From contig NZ_LMWH01000275.1 in assembly GCF_001507435.1 (NCBI RefSeq), forward strand, positions 1 through 30,960: a stretch of DNA of 30,960 nt, written 5' to 3'. Origin of the DNA: Streptomyces sp. NRRL F-5122 (GTDB taxonomy: Bacteria; Actinomycetota; Actinomycetes; Streptomycetales; Streptomycetaceae). A program made the position numbers and the translations under genes. Positions 1-9,587 of the stretch are shown piece by piece (the stretch's first letter is position 1; each line of letters opens with the position of its first letter). The notes under the pieces are model-generated. The model searched no databases and was not told where the DNA came from. It worked only from the letters and a program-made list of their open reading frames with translations.

Positions 1-900
1 CGGATGAAACTGTGGGAGCTCCGCTCCTACGACCAGGTCATCAAGCTGGAACAGGAACGTCTCGTCTACCAGGCCCGCCTGCGCTCCCGCTTCGGCCGCG
101 CCTGGCGCCGCAAGGCGCCGGTGGAGTCGCTCATGCCGCTGCGGCTGGCCAAGTACGGCGTCCCGCTGATGGACACCGCCCCTGCGGGCCTGGCGGCGGC
201 CGGGATAGAACCGGCCCTCATACCCCCGTCGCCGGAGCCGGCCGCAGCTCCGGCGAGTCGCGCCGCGGGGACCGGGCCCGTCGCCCAGCAGGCGGCGCCT
301 GCCGGCGAGCCGCGGCCCGAGCTCGAGGGCCGGCAGCACCCCGAGCAGTCCGTCCAGGCCGAGAACCCCGAGCAGAGCCCCTGGTTCAACACCCAGCAGC
401 AGCCGCCGGACTACCACGGCGGATACGACCCGGGCTACGAGCCGGAACCTTCCTACGTCGGCGAGGAAGAGCCCTGGCACTTCTACGAGGCGCAGCAGCA
501 GGCGGAGCAGTACCAGAACCCCGTCCAGGAGATCCCGGAGCAGTACCGGAACCAGATCCCCGAGCAGTACCCGAACCCGGTTCCGGATCAGTACCGGAAC
601 CCCGTCCCGGTGCAGCCCCTGGAACCCTCTCCCGAGGACACCGGGAGCTTCCCCATCCCCGTCTCCGGCAACCGCATGCGCGAGCTCGGCGAGGGCGGCG
701 GCGCACCGGAACCGGACGAGGAGTCGTACTACCAGGTCTTCAAGCAGTCGATCAACGGCAGCTATCCGACACCGCGCGAGTTCATCGACAACGTCGAGGC
801 GGAGTTCCGCATCAGCCTCGCCTCGGACGACGCCAAGCGCATGGTCAGCCGCTTCACGAACCGCCACACCGCGGAACTGGAAGAGGACCACATCGCATAA
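1..900 (+). CDS. Hypothetical actinobacterial protein, probable C-terminal part (5' end outside window)
   Basis: The reading frame is open from the first base and the first ATG is at base 4, so the true start probably lies upstream. The visible 298 residues begin with a charged, arginine-rich helical stretch (about 1-50). A long Pro/Gln/Glu-rich, probably disordered region follows (about 65-225), containing degenerate tandem units of the type QYxNPVP at residues 168-203. A compact C-terminal segment (about 238-298) with the look of a small winged-helix domain ends the protein. No membrane segment is visible in this part. From memory of Streptomyces genomes, a DUF2637-type protein often precedes lysS and has a similar tail; that assignment is inference. 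Function unknown. It ends just before a two-way terminator shared with lysS. Confidence 0.55.
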   Translation, partial: RMKLWELRSYDQVIKLEQERLVYQARLRSRFGRAWRRKAPVESLMPLRLAKYGVPLMDTAPAGLAAAGIEPALIPPSPEPAAAPASRAAGTGPVAQQAAPAGEPRPELEGRQHPEQSVQAENPEQSPWFNTQQQPPDYHGGYDPGYEPEPSYVGEEEPWHFYEAQQQAEQYQNPVQEIPEQYRNQIPEQYPNPVPDQYRNPVPVQPLEPSPEDTGSFPIPVSGNRMRELGEGGGAPEPDEESYYQVFKQSINGSYPTPREFIDNVEAEFRISLASDDAKRMVSRFTNRHTAELEEDHIA

Positions 901-909
901 CTCCCGGCA

Positions 910-963
910 CGTACGACGACGGGGGCGCCCGGTGTCATCACCGAGCGCCCTCGTCGGCGTACG
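910..963. terminator. Bidirectional hairpin terminator between the first gene and lysS
   Basis: Imperfect inverted repeat with outer arms CGTACG...CGTACG, inner arms GGGCGC/GCGCCC and GGTG/CACC, around a TCAT loop. It starts 9 nt after the stop of the plus-strand gene and ends 7 nt after the lysS stop on the minus strand, so it can serve both convergent genes. Confidence 0.75.
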
Positions 964-970
964 ACAGGTC

Positions 971-2704
971 CTACTCCCCGAGCAGCGTGCGCACCCGGTC
1001 CTGTCCCACCGCGAGCAGCAGGGTGGGCAGCCGCGGACCGGTGTCACGGCTCACGAGCAGGTGGTAGAGCAGCGCGAAGAACGACCGCTGCGCGGTCTTG
1101 ATCTCCGGCGGCAGCTCCTTGGGCGTGGCGTCGGCGGAGAACCCGGCCTGCACCTTGGGCACGCCGTACACGAGGTGGGTGAGCCCGTCCAGGGACCAGT
1201 GCTCCGCGAGGCCCTCGAGCAGCAGCCGCAGCGACTGCTGCCCCTGCTCGTCGAGGGACTTCAGCAGTTCGACGTCGGGCTCGGTACGGACGACGGTGCG
1301 CTGGTCCGCCGGCACCTGGGTGTTGATCCAGGCCTCGGCCCTGTCGTACCGCGGCCGGACCTCGTCGACCGAGGTGAGCGGGTTGGCCGGGTCGAGGTCG
1401 GACAGGATGCGCAGCACCTGGTCCTGCTGACCGGCGGTGATGTCTGCGACGGACGCCAGCGTGCGGTAGGGCAGCGGACGCGGGGTGGAGGGCAGCGGGC
1501 CTGCGGCCGTGCCGGTCGCCCGGGTGTACCCGGCCACGTCGCCCGGCAGCGCGGAGTCGTCGGCGACCTTGAGCGCCAGCTTGTCCCACTCGTCGTAGAG
1601 CCGCTGGATCTCCTGGTCGAAGGCGATCTTGAAGGACTGGTTGGGCCTGCGCCGGGCGTAGAGCCAGCGCAGCAGCTGGGGCTCCATGATCCGCAGCGCG
1701 TCGGCCGGGGTCGGCACCCCGCCCTTGCTGCTGGACATCTTGGCCATGCCGCTGATCCCCACGAAGGCGTACATGGGGCCGATGGGCCGTTCGCCGCCGA
1801 AGATCCCGACGATCTGGCCGCCGACCTGGAAGCTGGAACCCGGGGAGGAGTGGTCGACGCCGGAGGGCTCGAAGACGACACCCTCGTAGGCCCACCGCAT
1901 GGGCCAGTCGACCTTCCAGACCAGCTTGCCGCGGTTGAACTCGCTCAGCCGCACCGTCTCGGTGAACCCGCAGTCCGAGCACGTGTAGGTCAGCTCGGTG
2001 GTGTCGTCGTCGTACGCCGTCACGGTGGTGAAGTCCTTGCCGCACCGGCCGCAGTAGGGCTTGTACGGGAAGTACCCGGCGGAGCCGGAGCTGCCGTCGT
2101 CCTCTCCGGCCGCGCCGGAGCCCTCGGCGGCCTCGAGCTCGGCCTCGTCGACGGGCTTCTGCTGCTGCTTGGCGGCGGCCTTGGGCTTGGTGCGGTACTG
2201 CGCGAGGACGGCGTCGATCTCGCCGCGGTGCTTCATCGCGAAGAGGACCTGCTCGCGATATGCACCGGAGGTGTACTGCGCCGTCTGGCTGATGCCTTCG
2301 TACTCCACGCCCAGTTCGGCCAGCGACTCGATCATCGCGGCCTTGAAGTGCTCGGCCCAGCTCGGGTGAGCCGATCCCTTGGGAGCGGGCACGGACGTCA
2401 GCGGCTTGCCGATGTGCTCGGCCCAGGACTCGTCGACGCCCGGCACCCCGAAGGGCACCTTGCGGTAGCGGTCGTAGTCGTCCCAGGACAGGACGTGGCG
2501 CACCGTGTATCCGCGCCGCCGGATCTCGTCGGCGACGAGATGGGGCGTCATGACCTCCCGCAGGTTCCCCAGGTGGATGGGGCCCGACGGGGAGAGTCCG
2601 GACGCGACGACGACCGGTTTGCCCGGGGCCCGACGCTCCGACTCCTCGATGACCTCATCCGCGAAACGGGAGACCCAGTCGGTGGTCTCGGTGCTCTGAG
2701 CCAC
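971..2704 (-). CDS. lysS: Lysyl-tRNA synthetase, class I type
   Basis: Charges tRNA-Lys with lysine using ATP, in the cytoplasm. The 577-residue protein is the class I (Rossmann-fold) form, not the class II form of E. coli. HIGH-type motif HLGN is at residues 44-47 within SGLSPSGPIHLGN. The second signature KMSSSKG is at 322-328. A probable zinc ribbon has C218-x2-C221 and C242-x2-C245. The C-terminal part is helical, as expected for the anticodon-binding region. The GTG start at 2704 (M-A-Q-S-T-E-T-T) is chosen because an AGAAGGA ribosome site lies about 10 nt upstream; a GTG nine bases earlier (2713) is too close to that site. An Ala/Glu/Lys-rich insertion (about 170-205) is probably a flexible loop. 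Divergent from argS across 232 bp. Confidence 0.95.
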   Translation of the reverse strand: MAQSTETTDWVSRFADEVIEESERRAPGKPVVVASGLSPSGPIHLGNLREVMTPHLVADEIRRRGYTVRHVLSWDDYDRYRKVPFGVPGVDESWAEHIGKPLTSVPAPKGSAHPSWAEHFKAAMIESLAELGVEYEGISQTAQYTSGAYREQVLFAMKHRGEIDAVLAQYRTKPKAAAKQQQKPVDEAELEAAEGSGAAGEDDGSSGSAGYFPYKPYCGRCGKDFTTVTAYDDDTTELTYTCSDCGFTETVRLSEFNRGKLVWKVDWPMRWAYEGVVFEPSGVDHSSPGSSFQVGGQIVGIFGGERPIGPMYAFVGISGMAKMSSSKGGVPTPADALRIMEPQLLRWLYARRRPNQSFKIAFDQEIQRLYDEWDKLALKVADDSALPGDVAGYTRATGTAAGPLPSTPRPLPYRTLASVADITAGQQDQVLRILSDLDPANPLTSVDEVRPRYDRAEAWINTQVPADQRTVVRTEPDVELLKSLDEQGQQSLRLLLEGLAEHWSLDGLTHLVYGVPKVQAGFSADATPKELPPEIKTAQRSFFALLYHLLVSRDTGPRLPTLLLAVGQDRVRTLLGE

Positions 2705-2936
2705 GATCGGCACGTCCTTCTTTCTCCATGGGCAGCCGGTACGGTCGCACGGCTGACCACTCCATTGTCCCAGGCGGGGCCGCCACGACGAAAACGCCTT
2801 TTCACGGCCCCGCCACATCCTCGATGAAGCCCGGGCACAGGCCGACGTCCGGCCCGCGAAGGGAAAAATCGCTTTACCCCGCATGGGATACTGGGCGTGT
2901 CCATCTGTTCGCACGAGGAGAACGGCACCCACTCCT

Positions 2937-4700
<1,764 letters not shown>

Positions 4701-4719
4701 CACCGCGCCGCCGTCGCGA

Positions 4720-4761
4720 AGAGCCCCGCATCCCGGGCCGGTTCCCGGGATGCGGGGCTCT
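4720..4761. terminator. Bidirectional terminator between argS and the HTH membrane protein
   Basis: Perfect 18-bp stem (arms 4720-4737 and 4744-4761, beginning AGAGCCCCGC) with a 6-nt loop CCGGTT. It lies 19 nt after the argS stop and 6 nt after the stop of the convergent minus-strand gene. Confidence 0.85.
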
Positions 4762-4767
4762 CGTGCG

Positions 4768-6186
4768 TCAGCCGCCCTGCCGCGTGATCCACTCCGCGCC
4801 ACCGAGCGGGAAGTCGTAGCCCGGCCGTCCCGTGTCCCCGCTCGTCCGGAACGGCTTGCCGTGGTCGTCGATCCGGACGGTGCCGTGCCGTGCACCGCTG
4901 GACCACTCCAGTTCCAGGTACCAGCGCACATCGTGCGCGGTACTGCGGGCCAGGACGTGAAAGACCTCGGGATCGGACTCGCTGACCTTGAACGGGAAGT
5001 CGCGCTGCCCCTGCGCGGGCACCGCGGACGGACGGCCCGCGTCCAGGTCCACGCCGAACGCCTGCGTCCCCACACCACCGCCGCAGCCGACGGCCATGGA
5101 GTAGTCGTTCCAGGCCAGGGGCGCGTCCGACGACACCACCCGGACCCTCAGGTCCTCCAGCACCACGGTCCGGCTGCCGGTGCCCTGCACCGTGAGGGAG
5201 ACGTACTGCTCCCCCGACGACACCGCGCCGAGGGCCGACACCCAGCCCGGGGCGTCCTGTTCGGTGGGCGGTGGTGGCACCTGCTGCGCCGAACGGTCGA
5301 TCAGATAGTGCTGGCTGCACTGGTCCTCCCAGGCGTACGGGCGGGTGTTGACCGTCAGCGGTACGCCCGAGCCCGTGTCCGCGCCGTCGGCCGCCGTGGG
5401 GCTCGAGCCCAGCGAGCCGACACCCGGTTCGGGGCTCCGGCCCGCGTCGGCCGCCGTGTCCGCGCCGTCGCCGGGCCGCGACGGCGAGGGAGCCGTCGGG
5501 CCCGCGGTGCCGAGGCCGACCGCCGGCCCGCGTCCGCCCACGGTGGACGACGCGCCCGGCGGACTCTGGACACCGCTCCCCCCGGTGCCGGAGAAGGGGT
5601 TCCACGCGAGTGTGGCGGCGCCCAGGACCGCGAGGGCACCGACCGGGACGAGCACCGCGGAGCGTATGCGTCGGCGGGTGCCGGAACGTGCGCCCGTGCC
5701 CGGCTCCTCGTGGACGGCCCCTCGATCGTCCTGCGGCGCCGGCTCCGTGGCGGCGCCGGACCCGTCTGCTCCCGTACCACCGGCCCCCGGTTCCGCGGTA
5801 CTTCCCGCCGAGTCCCCGTCCGCCCGCTCCTGCCCCGGCCCGGCATCCGCGTCCGGCTCGGCGGGGCGCGCCGCTTGTCCGGCGGCCGTCCTGCCCTTCC
5901 TCTCCCGCACGGCGTCGGCCAGCACCCATCGGCGGTGCAACTCGACCAGTTCGTCGGGTGACGCCTTGCACAACCGGGCCAGCCGCTCCACGGGCGCGTA
6001 GTCGGTCGGCACGACATCCCCGTTGCAGTAGCGGTGCAGCGTCGACGTGCTCATGTGGAGCCGCTTGGCCAGCAGCCCGTAACTCAGCCCGGACCGCTCC
6101 TTCAAATCCCGCAGCGACTGCCCGAACGCGTCTGCCGCATCCACCCCCGACACCATTCCTCCGCTTCCCGCATCCCGTCCCGGCAT
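4768..6186 (-). CDS. Membrane-anchored helix-turn-helix (XRE-type) protein
   Basis: Function unknown; probably a DNA-binding protein tethered in the membrane. Of 472 residues, about 18-85 form an XRE/Cro-type HTH (FGQSLRDLKERSGLSYGLLA and following). A low-complexity Ala/Gly/Glu linker follows to about 170, then a basic stop-transfer stretch RRRIR and one membrane segment at about 176-195. Next come a second Gly/Ser/Pro-rich linker and a predicted extracytoplasmic domain from about 278 to the end. That domain has two cysteines (C290, C368) that could form a disulfide, and a Trp/Tyr-rich beta character. The topology is therefore HTH inside, sensor-like domain outside. The ATG at 6186 has GAGGT about 9 nt upstream. 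A GGAGGA before 6156/6153 makes a shorter start (MVSGVDAADA) possible. Similar proteins are common in Streptomyces without assigned role. Confidence 0.8.
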   Translation of the reverse strand: MPGRDAGSGGMVSGVDAADAFGQSLRDLKERSGLSYGLLAKRLHMSTSTLHRYCNGDVVPTDYAPVERLARLCKASPDELVELHRRWVLADAVRERKGRTAAGQAARPAEPDADAGPGQERADGDSAGSTAEPGAGGTGADGSGAATEPAPQDDRGAVHEEPGTGARSGTRRRIRSAVLVPVGALAVLGAATLAWNPFSGTGGSGVQSPPGASSTVGGRGPAVGLGTAGPTAPSPSRPGDGADTAADAGRSPEPGVGSLGSSPTAADGADTGSGVPLTVNTRPYAWEDQCSQHYLIDRSAQQVPPPPTEQDAPGWVSALGAVSSGEQYVSLTVQGTGSRTVVLEDLRVRVVSSDAPLAWNDYSMAVGCGGGVGTQAFGVDLDAGRPSAVPAQGQRDFPFKVSESDPEVFHVLARSTAHDVRWYLELEWSSGARHGTVRIDDHGKPFRTSGDTGRPGYDFPLGGAEWITRQGG

Positions 6187-6369
6187 CCCAGAGACACCTC
6201 GTTCCCCCAGCTCAGCGCTACTGCGGACGTTCCAGTGTCCCTGATGGTCCGCCGGTCGTAGCGGCTGGGACAGATCGCCCCGCAGGCTTCAGGCCATCCA
6301 AGCACGCCGCTCCCGCCGACCGGCCGGGCGGCGTGCGCCATCCCGGAACCGCGAACGAGGTATCCAGCC

Positions 6370-7116
6370 ATGCGCACCTTCCGCAACGCCCGCCCGCACA
6401 CCGCACTGCTCGCCACCACCACGGCCGCGCTCGCCGTTCTGGCCCTGACGGCGTGCCAGAGCGGCATGGGCACGCAGGACGAGGGCAAGGCGTCGTCGAC
6501 GCCGACCGTGTCGTCCGCCGCGCACAGCCCCGCCGCACAGAACACCGGTTCCTCTCAGGCGGGTTCGGGCTCCGGGTCGTCGACCGCGCAGGGGTCGGAC
6601 GCGGCGTCCCACACGGGCAAGGGGACCGGCACGGGTTCCGCGGGCGGCGGCTCCGCCTCCGGCAAGGGCAGCGGGACGACGACCGCCTCCCCTGTCCTGT
6701 GCAACGGCGCCAACACCCGCGTCACCGCCCAGGAGGTGTCCCGTCCCGTCGACCACATGCTGATCACCGCCACGAACACCGGCTCGCGGCCGTGCGCCCT
6801 GACGTACTACCCCTTCCTGCGGTTCGACGAGATGCAGTGGGCGCCCGGGGCGTTCGAGGAGAGCCGGCCGCAGGCCGTCACCACGCTCGCCCCCGGTGAG
6901 TCCGGCTACGCGGGTGTACGTCTCTCCGCCGCCGACGGCAGCGGAGAGAACGGCACGACGGGCCACAAGCTGACCGTCCTCTTCCAGGGGCGGACCCCGC
7001 GCAGTGACGCGGGCCCGACGGCCGAGGTGAAGCTGCCCGCCAAGGGCGTCCACTACGACAGCGAGCTGACCGCGACGTACTGGCAGGCGACCGCGTCCGA
7101 CGCCCTCACCTGGTGA
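6370..7116 (+). CDS. DUF4232 domain lipoprotein
   Basis: Predicted secreted lipoprotein of 248 residues. An n-region with Arg residues is followed by a hydrophobic stretch and a lipobox VLALTAC with the lipidated Cys at 29. A long Gly/Ser/Thr linker (30-108), typical of exported Streptomyces proteins, leads to a C-terminal beta-rich DUF4232-like domain (about 110-248). That domain has C111 and C142, which could form a disulfide, and the signature TNTGSRPCALTYYPFLRF. Role unknown; the family is widespread in actinobacterial cell envelopes. The ATG at 6370 is preceded by CGAGG about 8 nt upstream. Its last 11 bases overlap the end of the convergent HATPase gene. Confidence 0.85.
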   Translation: MRTFRNARPHTALLATTTAALAVLALTACQSGMGTQDEGKASSTPTVSSAAHSPAAQNTGSSQAGSGSGSSTAQGSDAASHTGKGTGTGSAGGGSASGKGSGTTTASPVLCNGANTRVTAQEVSRPVDHMLITATNTGSRPCALTYYPFLRFDEMQWAPGAFEESRPQAVTTLAPGESGYAGVRLSAADGSGENGTTGHKLTVLFQGRTPRSDAGPTAEVKLPAKGVHYDSELTATYWQATASDALTW

Positions 7117-7528
7117 GGTCCCCGGGTGGTGGGGAAGCGAACTCGCACCACACCACCTTGCCGAGTTCCCGCTCGCCGACACCCCACTTGTCGGCGAGCG
7201 CGGCGACGAGCAGCAGCCCGCGGCCGCCCTCTCCCGCCTCGTCGAGGACACGGGGGACGCCGGGCCCGCTGTCGTGCACCTCCACCCGCAGCACCACACG
7301 GTCGTACCGCAGGAACACCCGGAACTGGCGGCCCGGCGGCACACCGTGCATCAGCGCGTTGGTCGCCAGCTCGCTGACGCACAGCAGCACGTCGTCCCGG
7401 CGCTCGCCTTCGGTGAGCCCCCAGCCGGTCAGGGTCTCGTGGGCGAACCGCCTGGCGGCCGGGACGGAACGCCGCTCGCGCCGGAAGAACCTCTCGCGCA
7501 GGGGCGGGAGTTGGATCGTCTCGTTCAC
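7106..7528 (-). CDS. HATPase-domain regulatory protein (RsbW/SpoIIAB-like)
   Basis: A 140-residue single-domain GHKL ATPase of the anti-sigma-factor/serine kinase type. The N-box is ELATNALMHG (E53 to N57), the G1 box DSGPG is at 86-90, and the G2-like GGRGLLLVAALADKWGV is at 101-117. In Streptomyces, stand-alone copies of this family (AbaA-orf/BldB-region and whiJ-type loci) are commonly found beside a DUF5753 HTH gene and a DUF397 gene, exactly as here. Its partner is unknown; binding a sigma factor or the neighbouring regulator is inference. Start GTG at 7528; no clear ribosome site is visible. It is divergent from the HTH gene across 113 bp that carry repeated GTACGGG sequences. Confidence 0.85.
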   Translation of the reverse strand: MNETIQLPPLRERFFRRERRSVPAARRFAHETLTGWGLTEGERRDDVLLCVSELATNALMHGVPPGRQFRVFLRYDRVVLRVEVHDSGPGVPRVLDEAGEGGRGLLLVAALADKWGVGERELGKVVWCEFASPPPGDLTR

Positions 7529-7573
7529 GGGACGAGTGTTGCGGAGAGTGACTACCTTGGATCACCGGGTGAG

Positions 7574-7618
7574 CCCGTACGGATTTTTTGTACGGGTTCG
7601 TTCGGGGTCGCGTACGGG
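7574..7618. promoter_or_regulatory. Repeated GTACGGG elements, possible operator of the HTH regulator
   Basis: Between the divergent HATPase and HTH genes, CCCGTAC (7574-7580) and GTACGGG (7590-7596) form a 7-bp-arm inverted repeat around an AT-rich centre with TTTTTT. A third GTACGGG lies at 7612-7618. AT-rich spacing of this kind is rare in this DNA. Operator function is inference. Confidence 0.35.
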
Positions 7619-7641
7619 CAGGCGTGGGGAGGTGGTCCAGC

Positions 7642-8469
7642 ATGAACTCCAGGAAGCTTCCGCGGAAGAAGAACCTCTCGGCCACGAGGATGCTGGGCGT
7701 GCAGCTCGGCACGGCCCGCCGCGCGGCCGGCTTCACCCAACGGTCCCTCAGCGAGCGGTTGATGATCGACGAGGAGACCATCGCGTCGATCGAGCAGGGC
7801 CGACGTCCGCTGAAGCCGGACCTGGCCGCGTCGCTGGACGAACTTTTGGGAACCAAAGGGATGTTGTCGGCCGGGGTGGCGAACCTTCCGGAGATCGACC
7901 AGTTCCCGTTGTGGGCAGAGCTGTATGTGCAGCACGAGCGTGGGGCCGTCTCATTGTCCTGGTACGACGCCCTGGTCGTCCCGGGGCTGCTCCAGACCGA
8001 GACTTACGCCCGGGCGCTGCTGAGCGGGCGCGTTCCGCCTTACGAGGACGACGAGTTGGAGACAAAGCTCGCCGCACGTATCGGCCGCCAGGAGCTCCTG
8101 CATCGCAAGGTGCCGCCGACGCTCAGCTTTGTCGTCTGGGAGCCCGCGCTGCGCATGCCCACGGGAGGGCGCGAGACGCATTGTGAGCAACTGCGGCACC
8201 TGCACGAGCAATCCCGGCTACCCGGCCTGTCGCTCCAGGTCCTGCCGCTCGACCGTACGTCGCACGCCGGCGATGCGGGCTCGTTCACCCTGCTCGAGAC
8301 AGCGGATCACCAGCATCTCGCCTACGCCGAATCCCAACGCGGCAGCCAGTGGGTCTCCGATCCGAACGAGGTGTCCATCCTGGCGCGCAAATATGCGATG
8401 CTGCGAACTCAGGCCCTCACCGTCGAGGACTCCAGAAGCCTGCTGGACCGACTGCTAGGAGAGCAATGA
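7642..8469 (+). CDS. XRE-family HTH regulator with DUF5753 domain (WhiJ/Scr1-like)
   Basis: Predicted transcription regulator of 275 residues. The N-terminal HTH (about 14-70, with GVQLGTARRAAGFTQRSLSE) is followed by a DUF5753 domain (about 88-272) carrying the family motif VVPGLLQTETYARALL. Known members of this Streptomyces family include WhiJ, and Scr1 paired with a small DUF397 protein that modulates it. The ATG at 7642 is set by GGGAGGT 8-10 nt upstream; an earlier in-frame start lacks such a site. The stop overlaps the start of the DUF397 gene in an ATGA junction, indicating one transcript and coupled translation. Targets unknown. Confidence 0.9.
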   Translation: MNSRKLPRKKNLSATRMLGVQLGTARRAAGFTQRSLSERLMIDEETIASIEQGRRPLKPDLAASLDELLGTKGMLSAGVANLPEIDQFPLWAELYVQHERGAVSLSWYDALVVPGLLQTETYARALLSGRVPPYEDDELETKLAARIGRQELLHRKVPPTLSFVVWEPALRMPTGGRETHCEQLRHLHEQSRLPGLSLQVLPLDRTSHAGDAGSFTLLETADHQHLAYAESQRGSQWVSDPNEVSILARKYAMLRTQALTVEDSRSLLDRLLGEQ

Positions 8470-8723
8470 GCACCGCGCTTCCGTGGTTCAAGTCGACCGA
8501 CAGCAGTGACGAAAGCGGCCAGTGCCTCGAAGTCGCCTACACGTGGCGCAAGTCCAGCTACAGCAGCAGCGAGGGCGGTCAGTGCCTCGAGGTCGCCTTC
8601 GCAAGCGATGACTTCGGGACCGATCGCGCGGTCCACATCCGCGACTCCAAGAACCCCACCGGGCCCATCTTCACCGTCTCTCCGGAGGCCTGGGCCGCGT
8701 TCACGGACTACGCGACCCGCTAG
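8466..8723 (+). CDS. DUF397 small protein with duplicated N-terminal motif
   Basis: An 85-residue DUF397 protein, the usual partner of the upstream DUF5753 regulator, with which it shares a 4-nt ATGA overlap. The typical single DUF397 motif W-x-KSS-S-GGQCLEVA occurs twice, 20 residues apart: WFKSTDSSDESGQCLEVA (7-24) and WRKSSYSSSEGGQCLEVA (27-44). Both copies keep Trp, Lys-Ser and GQCLEVA. The C-terminal half (VHIRDSKNP, then FTVSPEAWAAFTDYA) is standard. In related pairs the DUF397 protein modifies the activity of the HTH partner; that role is inferred here. The duplication could give two contact surfaces or two redox-capable cysteines (C20, C40). Confidence 0.9.
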   Translation: MSTALPWFKSTDSSDESGQCLEVAYTWRKSSYSSSEGGQCLEVAFASDDFGTDRAVHIRDSKNPTGPIFTVSPEAWAAFTDYATR

Positions 8724-8745
8724 AGCCGTTGTCAGTGGCTGCCCC

Positions 8746-8758
8746 TACAGTCACCGGC
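8746..8758 (+). promoter_or_regulatory. Candidate leaderless promoter -10 for the DUF4253 gene
   Basis: TACAGT (TANNNT) at 8746-8751, exactly 7 nt before the ATG at 8759, with no Shine-Dalgarno sequence upstream. No convincing -35 element. Confidence 0.4.
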
Positions 8759-9577
8759 ATGGCGACACTTCCCAATCCGCTGCCCCGGTTGGCGGCCGAT
8801 CCGAGCGGGCGCGCGCTCGGGCTTGAACTCCCGCCCGGGAGTCTGATCGACGCGACGGACGACGGGCCTTGGCACGAGCCGCTGCTGTGGCATGCCGGGC
8901 GCCCCGCGTCCTCCGGCAACTGGGCGCGGCTGGGTGCGCCCGGGGCGCGGGCGGGCCTCCTCCCGGTGCTCGTGGACGTCGGCGGCACCCAGGGCGGGCC
9001 CGAGGAATGGGAGTTGATGCCGGGCGAGATGTCGTACCCCGGCGATCACGACGCCGAGGAGGTACTGGCCGGGTTCTGGGGCGACGAGGACGCCGACGAC
9101 GAACTCGACGAGATGCTCGCCCCCTTCGGCCCGCAGTGGCCAGGACTCGCCGCCGCTCCCCGGCTGACGGCCGACCCCGACGCGCGCGCCGCCGAGGTCG
9201 CCGACTCCCTGCTGGAGGAGGGCTCCTGGTTCAAGGAGCCGCGCCTCGCCCTGGTTCCGGCCCGTCGTTCCGCCGACATACCCGCGGCCATCGGCTGGGG
9301 CGGGCCCCTGAACCACGAGGACGACACGGCCCGTCTGTGTGCCGTGCTCCGCTCCTGGGAGGACCGCTTCGGCATACGGGTCGTCGCGCTCACCTTCGAC
9401 CAGCTCGTGCTGTCGGTTGCGGCGCCGCCGACCACCGCCGCCGAGGCGGAGGAGGTCGCCGCCGAGCACTTCGCCTTCTGCCCGGACAACATCACCCAGG
9501 GGCACCCCAACACGCTGCGGGAGTACGCCGAACACGACGTCCTGGGCCGGAGGATCTGGTCCTTCTGGTGGGACTGA
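8759..9577 (+). CDS. DUF4253 domain protein
   Basis: A 272-residue cytoplasmic protein without signal or membrane segments. The C-terminal about 105 residues match the DUF4253 pattern: PAAIGWGG, then a helix with VLRSWEDRFGIRVVALTFDQL, an acidic helix, FCPDN, and a terminal W-x-FWWD. The N-terminal half is less conserved and acidic (EEVLAGFWGDEDADDELDEM). The family is common in Streptomyces, sometimes near immunity-type genes, but its activity is not known. The ATG at 8759 is preferred over the upstream TTG/GTG because of its leaderless-type -10 box. It runs convergently into the aminotransferase with a gap of only 10 bp and no hairpin. Confidence 0.8.
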   Translation: MATLPNPLPRLAADPSGRALGLELPPGSLIDATDDGPWHEPLLWHAGRPASSGNWARLGAPGARAGLLPVLVDVGGTQGGPEEWELMPGEMSYPGDHDAEEVLAGFWGDEDADDELDEMLAPFGPQWPGLAAAPRLTADPDARAAEVADSLLEEGSWFKEPRLALVPARRSADIPAAIGWGGPLNHEDDTARLCAVLRSWEDRFGIRVVALTFDQLVLSVAAPPTTAAEAEEVAAEHFAFCPDNITQGHPNTLREYAEHDVLGRRIWSFWWD

Positions 9578-9587
9578 CCCGCTCGCC

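Noticed and set aside
932..2827. Long plus-strand open frame opposite lysS
   Set aside because: Mirror of the lysS third-position G+C bias; low-complexity Val/Gly/Arg/Leu translation without any domain, while lysS on the other strand has all class I motifs.
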